From Chryseotalea sp. WA131a (GTDB lineage Bacteria > Bacteroidota > Bacteroidia > Cytophagales > Cyclobacteriaceae): 64,000 nt of DNA. The DNA is taken from assembly GCA_025370075.1 (NCBI GenBank), contig CP073016.1:4526001-4590000 (forward strand), given 5' to 3'. The position numbers and the translations under genes are program-made. The notes under the pieces are model-generated. The model was not told the DNA's origin. It saw only the letters and a program-made list of their open reading frames with translations, and searched no databases. Below, in pieces: positions 1 to 8,976 of this stretch (position 1 is its first letter; each line of letters begins with the position of its first letter).

Positions 1-1072
1 CTCGCAGAACCACCAAAGGCCACTTTCAATACCCGCTGGATGAGATTTTGTTTTTAGTGATCTCGGCCGTACTGAGCGGGGCCGATGGCTGGTGCCCCGT
101 ACACGTTTTCGGGAAAGCCAAACTGGACTGGTTGCGCCAATACCTTCCCTATGCAAATGGGATACCTTCACACGATGTGTTGGGGAAGGTGTTTGCGTTG
201 ATCGACCCCGTTGAGTTCAACCGGTGTTTTATGCTTTGGGTCAATTCCCTGTCCAAACTAACGGACGGGGAAGTGGTTGCCATAGATGGGAAGACGCTTT
301 GTGGATCAGCTTCGCAAGACCGGACAGCTTTTCACCTGGTCTCTGCTTATGCCACCCAAAACAGGCTTTGCCTGGGCCAACAATGTGTGAAGGAAAAGAG
401 CAATGAGATCACCGCCATCCCTGTTTTATTGGACATGCTTGCCATTGAAAGCTGTGTGGTCACTGTGGATGCAATGGGCTGCCAACAGGATATTGCCCAG
501 AAAATCCTCGACAAGAAGGCCGATTATATTTTGATGGTGAAGGACAACCAGAAAAGTCTGAAACAACAGATCGAGAAAGTGTTCACCCTTGAAAAACCTT
601 CCCATTCCCATAGGCAGACAGATATGGGGCATGGGCGTGCAGAAAAAAGGGGATGTGATGTGATCAGTGGGCTGAGGTTTTTAGATGACCGTTCGAATTG
701 GCCGGGGCTTCAAAGTATCGTGCGGATAAGATCAGAACGGGCAGAAAAGAAAACAGGGAAGATCACGCGGGAGGCCCGCTATTATATTTCTTCTTTGCGC
801 GGGGATGCCGCACAGTTCAATGCCAAGATCAGGCAACATTGGGCAATCGAAAACAACCTGCACTGGTCATTGGATGTGCTCTTCAACGAAGATGCCCTGC
901 TGATGAAATCCGGAAACTCGGTTATCAATTTCTCGATTGTCAACAAGATGGCCTTGGCTTTGTTGGACAAAGAAAAATCCACCAAAATGTCCAAACGATC
1001 TAAACGGTTGACCGCTGCACTAGATGATGGTTACAGAAGTTTGGTGCTGAAATGTTAAAAGCGATTTCCCTG
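1..1072 (+). mobile_element. ISAs1-family insertion sequence, right part only
   Basis: The window opens inside a transposase gene of ISAs1 type, and the element runs out of the window on the left. Fourteen bases after the transposase stop there is a short motif, GCGATTTCCCTG, ending at 1072; its complement begins CAGGG, which would suit an ISAs1-type terminal repeat. That end assignment is inference, because the left end is not visible for comparison and no target duplication can be tested. Confidence 0.6.
3..1058 (+). CDS. ISAs1-family transposase (DDE), 5' end outside window
   Basis: The open frame continues upstream to base 3 without a start codon, reading RRTTKGHFQYPLDEILF, so the gene starts before the window. 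This proline/leucine-rich segment followed by the VLSGADGW motif is typical of the N-terminal region of H-repeat/ISAs1 transposases. Further in, VTVDAMGCQQDIAQKI and DYILMVKDNQ match the family's DDE-core signature, and the C-terminal RQHWAIENNLHW with LHWSLDVLFNEDA is the region with the last catalytic glutamate. The transposase moves the element by cut-and-paste. The visible part has no internal stop, so the gene may be intact. Confidence 0.9.
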   Translation, partial: RRTTKGHFQYPLDEILFLVISAVLSGADGWCPVHVFGKAKLDWLRQYLPYANGIPSHDVLGKVFALIDPVEFNRCFMLWVNSLSKLTDGEVVAIDGKTLCGSASQDRTAFHLVSAYATQNRLCLGQQCVKEKSNEITAIPVLLDMLAIESCVVTVDAMGCQQDIAQKILDKKADYILMVKDNQKSLKQQIEKVFTLEKPSHSHRQTDMGHGRAEKRGCDVISGLRFLDDRSNWPGLQSIVRIRSERAEKKTGKITREARYYISSLRGDAAQFNAKIRQHWAIENNLHWSLDVLFNEDALLMKSGNSVINFSIVNKMALALLDKEKSTKMSKRSKRLTAALDDGYRSLVLKC

Positions 1073-1149
1073 CATTTACTATAAGCCGTATACCGATATT
1101 GGTTTATTTTGTTGACTTTTGTATGTGAATGTAACCTGTTAATTAAGTT

Positions 1150-1993
1150 ATGATAAAATATAGGTTTGGCTTTCTCATCGTATCAATTACCCTTTTGTTA
1201 CAAAGATTTCAAAGATCTATCTGCTGATAGTTCGGTCGTTGCAGATAATGATGTTATTTCTGATTCCTATTCAGTTGATTTAGAGGATATAACTTCATTG
1301 GCTTTGCTGTCCGATCCAAATTCAGGTGGCCGAGAGCAGTCGGGTGGTTTGGACGATCGGTTTACTTGTGCCAACATTACGCGTACACCTAGCACTACAG
1401 AACAATATTCAGGAACAATTGAAATAGATTTTGGTACAGATGGATGTAAAGATTCAAAAGGAAACATTCGGAAAGGCAAGATGATTATCGCTTATAAAGG
1501 AAAGAGATATTTGCCTGGATCTAAGGTTACTACCAATTTGGAGAATTATTCGATCAACAATTTAAAGGTAGAAGGTGTTCGTGCTACTACATTTGGCAGC
1601 GCTAGCAAAGAGACAAGGCCCGTAATCACTACGGAATTAAAAGATGGAAAAGTAACTTGGCCGGATGGCACTTTTAGTACTCACGATTTTGTACATAACA
1701 GAACATGGTATCGCGAGACCAATCCTGCCCAAGATTATTGGACGGTAACAGGAAGCGGCAAGGGCACTACCAAAAAAGGTGTGAAGTATGACATGGTTAT
1801 AAGTAAAGACTTACTCTATAAAAAACAATGTGAAGCAACGGGAGTCTTTATAGCTGTTTCGGGTATTAAAACAATTACCAAAGAGGGTAAGAATATTGCC
1901 ATCGATTATGGAAATAGCATTTGCAATAACTTGGTGACTGTAACCAGCAATGGTGTCAGCAAAGTGATTGAAATCCACAAAAAAGGTTGGTAA
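1150..1993 (+). pseudogene. Exported lipoprotein-like protein with probable frameshift in the signal peptide
   Basis: The long reading frame (1166-1993) has no ATG near its beginning and would have to start with TTG. In another frame an ATG at 1150 begins a perfect export signal, MIKYRFGFLIVSITLL, which runs into a stop after 25 codons. Joining the two at the T-run near 1193-1196 gives a signal peptide followed by CYKDFKDLSADSS, as in a lipoprotein. I infer a one-base indel there, real or from sequencing. The mature part (about 260 residues) has a GTIEIDFGTDGCKDSKGN motif and paired cysteines. It resembles uncharacterised Cytophagales lipoproteins; function unknown. A terminator follows at 2018. 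Confidence 0.55.
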
Positions 1994-2017
1994 GGTCTTG
2001 CAAAGCTTAGGATATTT

Positions 2018-2047
2018 AAAAGGCTCCTAATTGGGGAGCCTTTTTAT
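2018..2047 (+). terminator. Rho-independent terminator
   Basis: GGCTCC (2022-2027) pairs with GGAGCC (2035-2040), extended by A/T pairs on both sides, and is followed by a T-run from 2041. It ends the lipoprotein-like gene and separates it from thyA. Confidence 0.8.
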
Positions 2048-2093
2048 TTATCCAATTTGCCATTTCCATTATATTTGTTGCACATCCCTATTA

Positions 2094-2888
2094 ATGAAAC
2101 AATACCACGATTTACTAAAACATATATTGGCTGCTGGTGCCACCAAAACAGATCGCACGGGCACAGGCACACTTTCAGTTTTTGGCTACCAAATGCGATT
2201 TGATTTGCAAGAGGGTTTTCCGTTGGTCACTACCAAAAAACTTCACTTGCGCTCCATCATTTATGAATTGCTTTGGTTTTTGAATGGCGATACCAACATC
2301 AAATATTTAAAAGACAACGGTGTAAGTATTTGGGATGAATGGGCCGACAAAAATGGCAACTTAGGGCCCGTGTACGGATACCAATGGCGGTCGTGGCCGG
2401 GTAAAAACGGTACCACCATTGATCAGATTACCAAAGTAGTGGAGCAGATTAAAAAAAAACCAGACTCCAGAAGGCATATGGTTACGGCTTGGAATCCGGC
2501 CGATGTAGATGACATGGCATTGCCGCCTTGCCATGCGTTGTTCCAATTTTATGTAGCAGACGGAAAACTGTCCTGTCAACTGTACCAGCGCTCGTGCGAT
2601 ACTTTTTTGGGTTTGCCTTTCAACATTGCATCGTATGCGTTGCTTACCCACATGATGGCGCAGCAATGCGATCTGGAAGTGGGAGAATTTGTGTGGACCG
2701 GTGGTGATGTCCATATCTATTCGAATCACCTAGATCAAGTACAAACACAACTTGCGCGCGAACCTTTTGTATTACCTACCTTACACATCAAACGGAAACC
2801 GAATTCGATATTTGATTATCAATTTGAAGATTTTGAAATCTTGAATTATCAAGCCCATCCTTCCATCAAAGCCCCCATTGCGGTATAG
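2094..2888 (+). CDS. thyA: Thymidylate synthase
   Basis: Makes dTMP from dUMP using 5,10-methylene-tetrahydrofolate. The frame is open further upstream, but the ATG at 2094 gives MKQYHDLLKHIL and 264 residues, the same length as the classical enzyme, so I choose it. Visible family features are the folate-binding WDEWAD and GYQWRSW segments, the double-arginine phosphate motif DSRRHMVTAWNP, and the catalytic cysteine in LPPCHALFQFY. The QRSCDTFLGLPFNIASY segment binds dUMP, and the C-terminus IKAPIAV closes the active site. No dihydrofolate reductase gene is adjacent. The next gene starts 6 bp downstream and is probably co-transcribed. Confidence 0.97.
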   Translation: MKQYHDLLKHILAAGATKTDRTGTGTLSVFGYQMRFDLQEGFPLVTTKKLHLRSIIYELLWFLNGDTNIKYLKDNGVSIWDEWADKNGNLGPVYGYQWRSWPGKNGTTIDQITKVVEQIKKKPDSRRHMVTAWNPADVDDMALPPCHALFQFYVADGKLSCQLYQRSCDTFLGLPFNIASYALLTHMMAQQCDLEVGEFVWTGGDVHIYSNHLDQVQTQLAREPFVLPTLHIKRKPNSIFDYQFEDFEILNYQAHPSIKAPIAV

Positions 2889-2894
2889 ATAGCT

Positions 2895-3644
2895 ATGCGA
2901 AATCTTGTTTCTTTAGTATTTCTTTTGCCGATGATCTGCTGTGAGGTAAACTCTTCTAAAAAAGAGTCCAAAGACGGCAAAAATGGAATTGTTAGATCAT
3001 ATTATGATAATGCCAAGAAGATAATCAAAGCTGAAGTGACCATGAAAGATGGTAAGAGAAATGGCCCAGCTATTCAATACTATAGAACCGGCAAAAAGTC
3101 AATTGAAATGAATTATGTCAACGGGGAACGGGATGGGCTCTCTACTCGTTATTTTGAGAACGGTACAATTGGTCAGCAAACGACTTTCGTAAAAGACAAA
3201 ATGCATGGGGTTCAAAAAAGATTTCGTGAAAATGGTAAGCTGTTGTCGGAGATAACTTTTTTCAATAATCAACCTTGCAAAGGGCTGAAAGAATATTTTA
3301 ATGATGGTACTTTAAAAACCGAAAAGGACTTTCCTCGAATTGTTATCAAGCCTATTGATAGAATATTTACGGATGCTATTTACTTGTTGAAGTTATCCTT
3401 ATCAGAAAAGGCCAATGAAGTTGAGTTTTATGTAGGTAGCCTCACCGATCAAAAATATTTAGGTGATAAAGCTTTAAGGGCTTGGAGCGTTGATTCCAAG
3501 GTTGAGGCAGATTTGGTTTTTAGATTGCCGCCTGGAACTTTGATGATGGAGAAAATCAATATCATAGCTAAGTTTAAAACGATTAACGGTAACTACTACA
3601 TTACCGAGGCACCCTATAACTTAGCGATTGAAAACCGAAATTAA
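2895..3644 (+). CDS. YwqK/MORN-like repeat lipoprotein
   Basis: The N-terminus is a lipoprotein signal (LVFLLPMICC), so the protein is probably anchored in the envelope. Residues 30-130 hold about five degenerate repeats of the form G-x-x-x-x-Y-x-x-x-G-K, for example NGPAIQYYRTGKKSIEMNY and GLSTRYFENGTIG. They match MORN-like repeats annotated as the YwqK family in Bacteroidota. The C-terminal hundred residues show no recognisable domain. The YwqK label comes from a Bacillus antitoxin, but nothing here suggests a toxin partner. It follows thyA by 6 bp, and its stop overlaps the convergent gene by 4 bp. Confidence 0.7.
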   Translation: MRNLVSLVFLLPMICCEVNSSKKESKDGKNGIVRSYYDNAKKIIKAEVTMKDGKRNGPAIQYYRTGKKSIEMNYVNGERDGLSTRYFENGTIGQQTTFVKDKMHGVQKRFRENGKLLSEITFFNNQPCKGLKEYFNDGTLKTEKDFPRIVIKPIDRIFTDAIYLLKLSLSEKANEVEFYVGSLTDQKYLGDKALRAWSVDSKVEADLVFRLPPGTLMMEKINIIAKFKTINGNYYITEAPYNLAIENRN

Positions 3645-5191
3645 TTCATCAGTCTTTTTCTCGCCATCAACTCACGGTTGCCAGGGGCAAACTCTAACCC
3701 TTTATCGATAAAGGACTTCGCCTTGGCCAATTGCGATCTTTTAAAGTAATAAACCGCTGCTTGCGAATAAGCCTGCCCAATCAACGATGGGTCCACGGTT
3801 AGATCTTTATTCGATGTGTATAGTTTTTCAAATTCAATTTTATACTTGTCACCCTCCGAGGGTTTATTGTTTTCATATTGATCTCCGAAATAGCCCAAGT
3901 ATCCATTGGCCAACATTGAGTTGTAGACATTGTTTGTTCTTAATGTGGGGTGCTGTTGGCCAGCTTCCAGCAAACTTGTTACTATATGCTTTATGTCTGT
4001 ATAGGTTCTAAGATTATTGCTCAACAATTGAATATAGATTTGTTGTACATCTTGATTATTTGGTCGTAATGCGAAGGCTTTTTCAAAATATGGTTTTGAT
4101 TCGGTGAATTTGCCTTGATTGAACATATACCTCCCTAATTCGTACGAATAAATAAACTCTAAATCTTCTTTTAGATCTTTGTTTTTAATGCTTGCCTCCA
4201 ATACTCGGTAATACTTTTTAATTTCTTCAGGGTTGCCTTTGTCAAACAAAACTTCTTGAATGGCTCGTCCAAATTCGCCTTTAACGTTATCGGGTGCTAC
4301 ACCAAACTTGGTAAAACGAGATAGTTTGCCAACCAGCGATGCATGTAGGGAATCTTTTTTTGACAGGTTTTGAAAAGCATTATAATAGCTAACGACCAAT
4401 CCATTAATTACCTGATCCGTCTTATAAAACAAATACGCTTTTTCCCAAAGCTTATAGGAATTGATAAAATCATCGTCTTCAAATTTAAAGATGCCATTGT
4501 TCATGTATTGGATACCTACCAATTGATCGAGTGTGATATTGGTCTCTGCTCGAAAAAAATACTGATCAAAAAGTTTTGTTGGATCGGTATTCTGAACTTC
4601 TTGATTACTCACTAGTTTTTGCTTGCGTAAATTTTCAACATATAATCGCTTAAACTGATCACTAAATGCAATGGAACCTACCATTGGGTTAGTGGTCTCA
4701 ACCACTACTAAGTCACTTTGTGGGTACGCTACCGGATATACGTGATTAGGTTTTTCTTTTATTGAATAGGGAATTTGAAAATAATCGAAGGCCATAGAAT
4801 AAAGAGCTGTGGCCGATACACAATTGTAATAACCATTTTCAAAAATTTCGCTGAAGTGATTTTTTGCTTGATACTTGGTGAGAAAGGCTTGGTGTACATT
4901 TTCATAAACATACTTTACCCGTTTGCTATTCTTTTTGCCCCCTTTGTTTTCCAAGTCAAGGCCTTTTAAATAACTATAGAATTTTGCTTTGCTCTGTTCA
5001 TTCTTGGCAAGGTTTGCATAATTAAAGAGACTAAAATAGTCCGGCTTTTTATCTACTAATGCGGCATGAATGGCTACCCTTTCGGCAACCGAGGAGTAAC
5101 TTATCTCAGCTAGTGAAACCAAACTATCTTGTGAAAATGACCTGCCGCTGAATAGCACTGTCAGGATAAGGAAAACCAACCTTTTAAACAT
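3641..5191 (-). CDS. Exported transglutaminase-like protein with TPR repeats
   Basis: A signal peptide (MFKRLVFLILTVLFSGRSFSQ) predicts export. Residues 115-160 have the layout of a transglutaminase-like cysteine protease fold: NGYYNCVSATALYSMAFDY with a candidate catalytic Cys124, then PNHVYPVAY with His150. The C-terminal half contains tetratricopeptide-like helices, seen in GRYMFNQGKFTESKPYFEKAFALRP and the final AKSFIDKGLEFAPGN segment. Such proteins are common and uncharacterised in Cytophagales; a peptidase or scaffold role in the periplasm is inference. The gene is convergent with the YwqK-like gene (4 bp overlap). Confidence 0.65.
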   Translation of the reverse strand: MFKRLVFLILTVLFSGRSFSQDSLVSLAEISYSSVAERVAIHAALVDKKPDYFSLFNYANLAKNEQSKAKFYSYLKGLDLENKGGKKNSKRVKYVYENVHQAFLTKYQAKNHFSEIFENGYYNCVSATALYSMAFDYFQIPYSIKEKPNHVYPVAYPQSDLVVVETTNPMVGSIAFSDQFKRLYVENLRKQKLVSNQEVQNTDPTKLFDQYFFRAETNITLDQLVGIQYMNNGIFKFEDDDFINSYKLWEKAYLFYKTDQVINGLVVSYYNAFQNLSKKDSLHASLVGKLSRFTKFGVAPDNVKGEFGRAIQEVLFDKGNPEEIKKYYRVLEASIKNKDLKEDLEFIYSYELGRYMFNQGKFTESKPYFEKAFALRPNNQDVQQIYIQLLSNNLRTYTDIKHIVTSLLEAGQQHPTLRTNNVYNSMLANGYLGYFGDQYENNKPSEGDKYKIEFEKLYTSNKDLTVDPSLIGQAYSQAAVYYFKRSQLAKAKSFIDKGLEFAPGNRELMARKRLMN

Positions 5192-5238
5192 AGATAAATG
5201 ATATTATTTCAAAAATAAATATTGAATGAATAAGATTC

Positions 5239-5269
5239 ATTGGCATGGTGAACTATAATCTTATTTTTG
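5239..5269 (+). promoter_or_regulatory. Bacteroidota-type promoter before sdaAB
   Basis: ATTG at 5239-5242 and TATTTTTG at 5262-5269 are separated by 19 bp, matching the TTTG-N19-TAnnTTTG consensus of the Bacteroidota housekeeping sigma factor with one mismatch in the upstream box. It lies 80 bp before the sdaAB start. Confidence 0.5.
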
Positions 5270-5348
5270 CACAAAAAATACCGCTTAAAGGTTCATAAAT
5301 ACACAAAAAGAAATATCCTTTTCCTATTTATTGCGTTATAAACCCCGT

Positions 5349-6026
5349 ATGTCTGAAAAAAGCAGCGTTTTTGATATGATTGGCCCTGTTATGATAGGCC
5401 CTTCAAGCTCGCATACGGCTGGGGTGGTGCGCATTGCCAAGGCGGCCATCAAAGTGCTAGGTGGCACACCCGATCAGGCAGACATCACTTTTTATAATTC
5501 CTTTGCCAGAACGTACGAAGGTCACGGAAGTGATCGGGCCATTTTGGCTGGGTTGATGGATTTTGAAACCGATGACAAACGCATAAAAGAATCCATTGAG
5601 ATAGCTGAGAAAATCGGACTAAAGTATCATTTTAAATCGGTAGGCAATGCCTCCACTCTTCATCCCAACTCCATTAAATTAAATCTCACGAAGGGAAATA
5701 AGCAAATTGAAGTTCTTGGGGAAAGTAAGGGAGGAGGCATCATTAACATTGCGGAGATTAATGGCTTTAAAGCCGACTTTACTGCCAACCTGCACACCAT
5801 CATTATCTTTGCGGCCGATGTGAAAGGCAGTATTGCATTTATTGCTGACATCATCGCACACGATGATTGCAACATTGCAACTATGTCGGTATCGCGTAAG
5901 GGCAAAAATGACTTAGCTTGCCAAGTAATTGAAATGGATTCGGGCATTAAGCCCGTAACATTTGAGTATTTGAAGAGTCTTAGTTGGGTTCACGATGTAA
6001 TTTATATTCCGGATATTAATCGATAA
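5349..6026 (+). CDS. sdaAB: L-serine dehydratase, beta subunit
   Basis: The beta chain of the iron-sulfur L-serine deaminase that converts serine to pyruvate and ammonia. The N-terminal SVFDMIGPVMIGPSSSHTAG is the diagnostic motif; SSSHTAG binds substrate. The C-terminal part (residues about 145-225) is an ACT-like domain (LHTIIIFAADVKGSIAFIAD). I start at the ATG at 5349, the residue before the conserved SEKSSVFD, not at the upstream ATT. At 225 residues it is the usual length for the separate beta subunit; the alpha subunit with the Fe-S cysteines is not in this window. A TolC-type gene starts 1 bp after the stop. Confidence 0.93.
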   Translation: MSEKSSVFDMIGPVMIGPSSSHTAGVVRIAKAAIKVLGGTPDQADITFYNSFARTYEGHGSDRAILAGLMDFETDDKRIKESIEIAEKIGLKYHFKSVGNASTLHPNSIKLNLTKGNKQIEVLGESKGGGIINIAEINGFKADFTANLHTIIIFAADVKGSIAFIADIIAHDDCNIATMSVSRKGKNDLACQVIEMDSGIKPVTFEYLKSLSWVHDVIYIPDINR

Positions 6027-6027
6027 T

Positions 6028-7476
6028 ATGAGAAAAGGTTTACTAATTTTTGGTTTGGTCTTTACGATTTGCACGTCCACGTTTTCGCAATCTGCAGGCA
6101 AAAAGGTTTATACCCTTAAGGAGTGCATTGAAATTGCATTAAGGAATAATCTCGCGGTAAAGCGGAGTGCCTTGGGTTTGAAAGGTGCTGACATTAATCT
6201 GGATCAGGCTCGTTATACGATGTTGCCTACTCTTAACTTATCAAGTTCGGGAGGCTCTAACTGGGGCCGCTCGGTAGACCCCACCACCAACTTGTTCATT
6301 GATCAGAAAATTGACAATGCCAACGTAAGCGCCAACGCCAGTTTGTTGCTGTTTAATGCTTTTCGAGTGATGAATGGCATCCGTCAAAGCGTAAATGACA
6401 AAGCGGCTGCTGAAAGTGATTATACCAAAGCAAAAAATGACGTAATCCTTAGCGTAATTACGTTTTATACCTCGGTAATTTTTAATCAAGAACTATTGCA
6501 AAATGCTCAGTTTCAATTGCGAACTACTCAGCAACAATTAGAGCGCACCAAAAAACTAGAGCAAGCAGGCTCAGTACCGTTGGGTAATGTTCTTGATTTG
6601 GAGGCACAGGATGCAACCAACGAATTGAATCTGGTGCAACGCGAAAACAACTACAACTTATCACTTTTGCAGTTAAAGCAAGCTCTTCAGTTGCCAGCTT
6701 CTACTCCCTTAAATGTGGAAGTGCCAGCGATAAATGTTGAAGATCAGGTGATTGATCAAACAACGGAGCAGATCTATGACATCGCTCGGCAAAATATGCC
6801 GGAAATAAAGGCTGCTGTTTTCCGTACCGAAAGTGCTGCGTATGGACTAAAATCTGCACGCGGTTCCTTGTACCCACGTTTGAGTTTGAATGCCAATGCA
6901 TTTACTAACTATTCGAGTGCAGCTCGAATCTTTAGTACTTCTACCGTAATCGATCCAAATCCAGTTATAGGTTTTATTGGATCTGACCCTCTCAATTCTG
7001 CAAATCAAGTTCGATCCATTCAACCTGCTTCTATACCAAATTTTACAGAGAAGCCATTTAGCAATCAATTTTCAGATAACATTTCGCGCGCCTTATCGCT
7101 TAACTTAACCATTCCCGTGTTCAATAGCTACAATGCACGCGCCAATGTTTTGCGTAGCAAGGTCACAAAAGAAACCGCTTCCATCAATTTAACCGATGTG
7201 GAAAATCGCCTTCGTCAAGCCATTGAAACAGCCTACAACGATGCCACCGCAGCCGCCAAAACATATGCCTCCTCTACGAAGGCAGTCAAAGCTCGTGAGG
7301 AGGCGTTTCGTATGACCAAGCAGCGCTACGATGCGGGGGCTTCCAACTATGTAGATTATCAGGTTTCTGAAAACAACCTGTTCCAAGCCAAATCAGATCA
7401 AGTGCGTGCCAAATACGACTTGATCTTCAAAAAGAAAGTGCTCGACTTCTATCAAGGTAAACCAATCGACTATTAA
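6028..7476 (+). CDS. TolC-family outer membrane efflux channel
   Basis: Forms the outer membrane and periplasmic exit duct of a tripartite export system. It has a signal peptide (MRKGLLIFGLVFTICTSTFSQ), then the family's opening motif YTLKECIEIALRNNLAVKRS. Two related halves rich in long heptad helices follow, with the second-half counterpart QRYDAGASNYVDYQVSENNLFQAKSDQ. Length (482) is typical. The membrane-fusion protein gene follows after 22 bp, so the two form an export pair. No inner-membrane pump (RND, ABC or MFS) is adjacent, so the substrate cannot be named. It sits 1 bp behind sdaAB, perhaps in the same transcript. Confidence 0.9.
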   Translation: MRKGLLIFGLVFTICTSTFSQSAGKKVYTLKECIEIALRNNLAVKRSALGLKGADINLDQARYTMLPTLNLSSSGGSNWGRSVDPTTNLFIDQKIDNANVSANASLLLFNAFRVMNGIRQSVNDKAAAESDYTKAKNDVILSVITFYTSVIFNQELLQNAQFQLRTTQQQLERTKKLEQAGSVPLGNVLDLEAQDATNELNLVQRENNYNLSLLQLKQALQLPASTPLNVEVPAINVEDQVIDQTTEQIYDIARQNMPEIKAAVFRTESAAYGLKSARGSLYPRLSLNANAFTNYSSAARIFSTSTVIDPNPVIGFIGSDPLNSANQVRSIQPASIPNFTEKPFSNQFSDNISRALSLNLTIPVFNSYNARANVLRSKVTKETASINLTDVENRLRQAIETAYNDATAAAKTYASSTKAVKAREEAFRMTKQRYDAGASNYVDYQVSENNLFQAKSDQVRAKYDLIFKKKVLDFYQGKPIDY

Positions 7477-7498
7477 TTAATTCTATCCATAAACTTCC

Positions 7499-8896
7499 AT
7501 GGCAACTAAGCAAAAGAAAAAATCCAACAAATTATTGTATTGGGGCATCGGTGTGTTGATCTTCCTAATCGTATTCCTCGTTATCGGAAAATCCGCAGGT
7601 TGGATTGGTAAGTCTCGAGAGCTTGAGGTGGAATTCACTAAATCCAAAAAAGCATCCATCACCGAAAAAGTGAGTGCTTCAGGCACGGTGCAGCCAGTAA
7701 TTGAAGTAAAACTTGCACCCGAAGTATCGGGTGAAATTATTGATCTTCAAGTTCAAGATGGTGACGCGGTGAAAATGGGTGATGTTTTGGTCAAGATTCG
7801 ACCTGATGTATGGATCAGTCAGTTGGAAAGGTCAGAGGCTTCATTGAGTCAGCAAAAAGCAAACTTAGAATCCTCTAAGGCCGCCCTGGCGCGTGCAGAT
7901 GCAACTTATCTCAGGTCCGAACAAGATTTCAAGCGACAAGAAAAATTGTGGGAGCAGAAAGTAATATCCGAGTCGGATTGGCAATTGGCACAACAAAACT
8001 ATAAGGTGGCACAGAACGATTTGAAATCGGCAAAGCAATCGTTAGAGGCGGCTGGATTTATTGTCAGCAGTACGAATGCAACGGTAAAAGAATCGCGCGA
8101 GAATGTAAGGCGCACAACCGTTTATGCACCCATGACCGGCACCGTATCAAAACTGAATGTAAAAAAAGGGGAGCGAGTGGTAGGTACTGCCCAAATGGCG
8201 GGTACCGAAATGCTGCGCATTGCTGATCTGAATAAAATGGAAGTGCGGGTAAACGTAAATGAAAATGATATTGTGCGTGTGCATTTGAATGACAGTGTGG
8301 TGATAGATGTAGATGCCTACAGCGGATCGGGCAAGCAGTTTAAAGGATTGGTTACTAACATTGCCAATACCGCCAAAGACAAAACATCGGCTGATGCCAT
8401 TACCGAATTTGAAGTGAGGATTTTGATTTTGCGTTCTTCGTATGAAGACCTGATTGCGAAGGGAAATAAATTTCCTTTCCGCCCCGGCATGACGGCCTCC
8501 GTGGATATTATCACCACCAAAAAAGAAAATGTGTTGTCCGTTCCGTTGGCGGCTGTTACCACACGTAATCCTGACGAGAAGGGTGTAAAAGCAGAACCTC
8601 GTAATGATGATGATAATAAACGAGAAGTGGTGGATACCAGCAAACCCAAGGCAGAGAAGAAGGCGGACAAGGTGGTGGTTTTTGTAAATGAAAAAGGCAT
8701 CGCCAAAATGAAGGAAGTAAAAACAGGTATCAGCGATTATGATAACATCGAAATTATTTCAGGCATAGCCGAAGGTGAAGAGGTGGTAACTGGACCCTTC
8801 TTGGTGGTTTCCAAGCGATTGAAAGATGGCGAGAAGATTGTGGAAGCCAAGAAAGATAACAATGATAAAGACAAAGAGAAAAAATCAGATAAGTAG
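7499..8896 (+). CDS. HlyD/MacA-type periplasmic adaptor (membrane fusion protein)
   Basis: Bridges an inner-membrane pump to the TolC channel encoded just upstream. Residues 13-31 form a single N-terminal membrane anchor. A biotinyl-lipoyl-like half (KLAPEVSGEIIDLQVQDGD) comes next, then a long coiled-coil hairpin (residues about 100-200). The second lipoyl half follows (VYAPMTGTVSKLNVKKGERV), then beta-barrel domains with PFRPGMTASVDI. The C-terminus is a charged Lys/Glu/Asp tail (KKDNNDKDKEKKSDK), unusual but seen in Bacteroidota homologues. It most resembles MacA-type adaptors, which pair with MacB ABC transporters, but no such gene is present here. A terminator follows at 8921. Confidence 0.9.
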   Translation: MATKQKKKSNKLLYWGIGVLIFLIVFLVIGKSAGWIGKSRELEVEFTKSKKASITEKVSASGTVQPVIEVKLAPEVSGEIIDLQVQDGDAVKMGDVLVKIRPDVWISQLERSEASLSQQKANLESSKAALARADATYLRSEQDFKRQEKLWEQKVISESDWQLAQQNYKVAQNDLKSAKQSLEAAGFIVSSTNATVKESRENVRRTTVYAPMTGTVSKLNVKKGERVVGTAQMAGTEMLRIADLNKMEVRVNVNENDIVRVHLNDSVVIDVDAYSGSGKQFKGLVTNIANTAKDKTSADAITEFEVRILILRSSYEDLIAKGNKFPFRPGMTASVDIITTKKENVLSVPLAAVTTRNPDEKGVKAEPRNDDDNKREVVDTSKPKAEKKADKVVVFVNEKGIAKMKEVKTGISDYDNIEIISGIAEGEEVVTGPFLVVSKRLKDGEKIVEAKKDNNDKDKEKKSDK

Positions 8897-8920
8897 GTTT
8901 ACCCCAAAACCGAACAAACG

Positions 8921-8945
8921 AGTCCCGCACCTGCGGGACTTTTTG
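8921..8945 (+). terminator. Rho-independent terminator
   Basis: Perfect 8-bp stem AGTCCCGC / GCGGGACT with loop ACCT, followed by a T-run. It ends the sdaAB-TolC-adaptor block. Confidence 0.9.
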
Positions 8946-8976
8946 TTTACCTTCGTGTTACTAATTTCTAATTGAA

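Noticed and set aside
2895..3644. Toxin-antitoxin system suggested by the YwqK name
   Set aside because: The protein is a secreted repeat lipoprotein and no toxin-like gene is adjacent.
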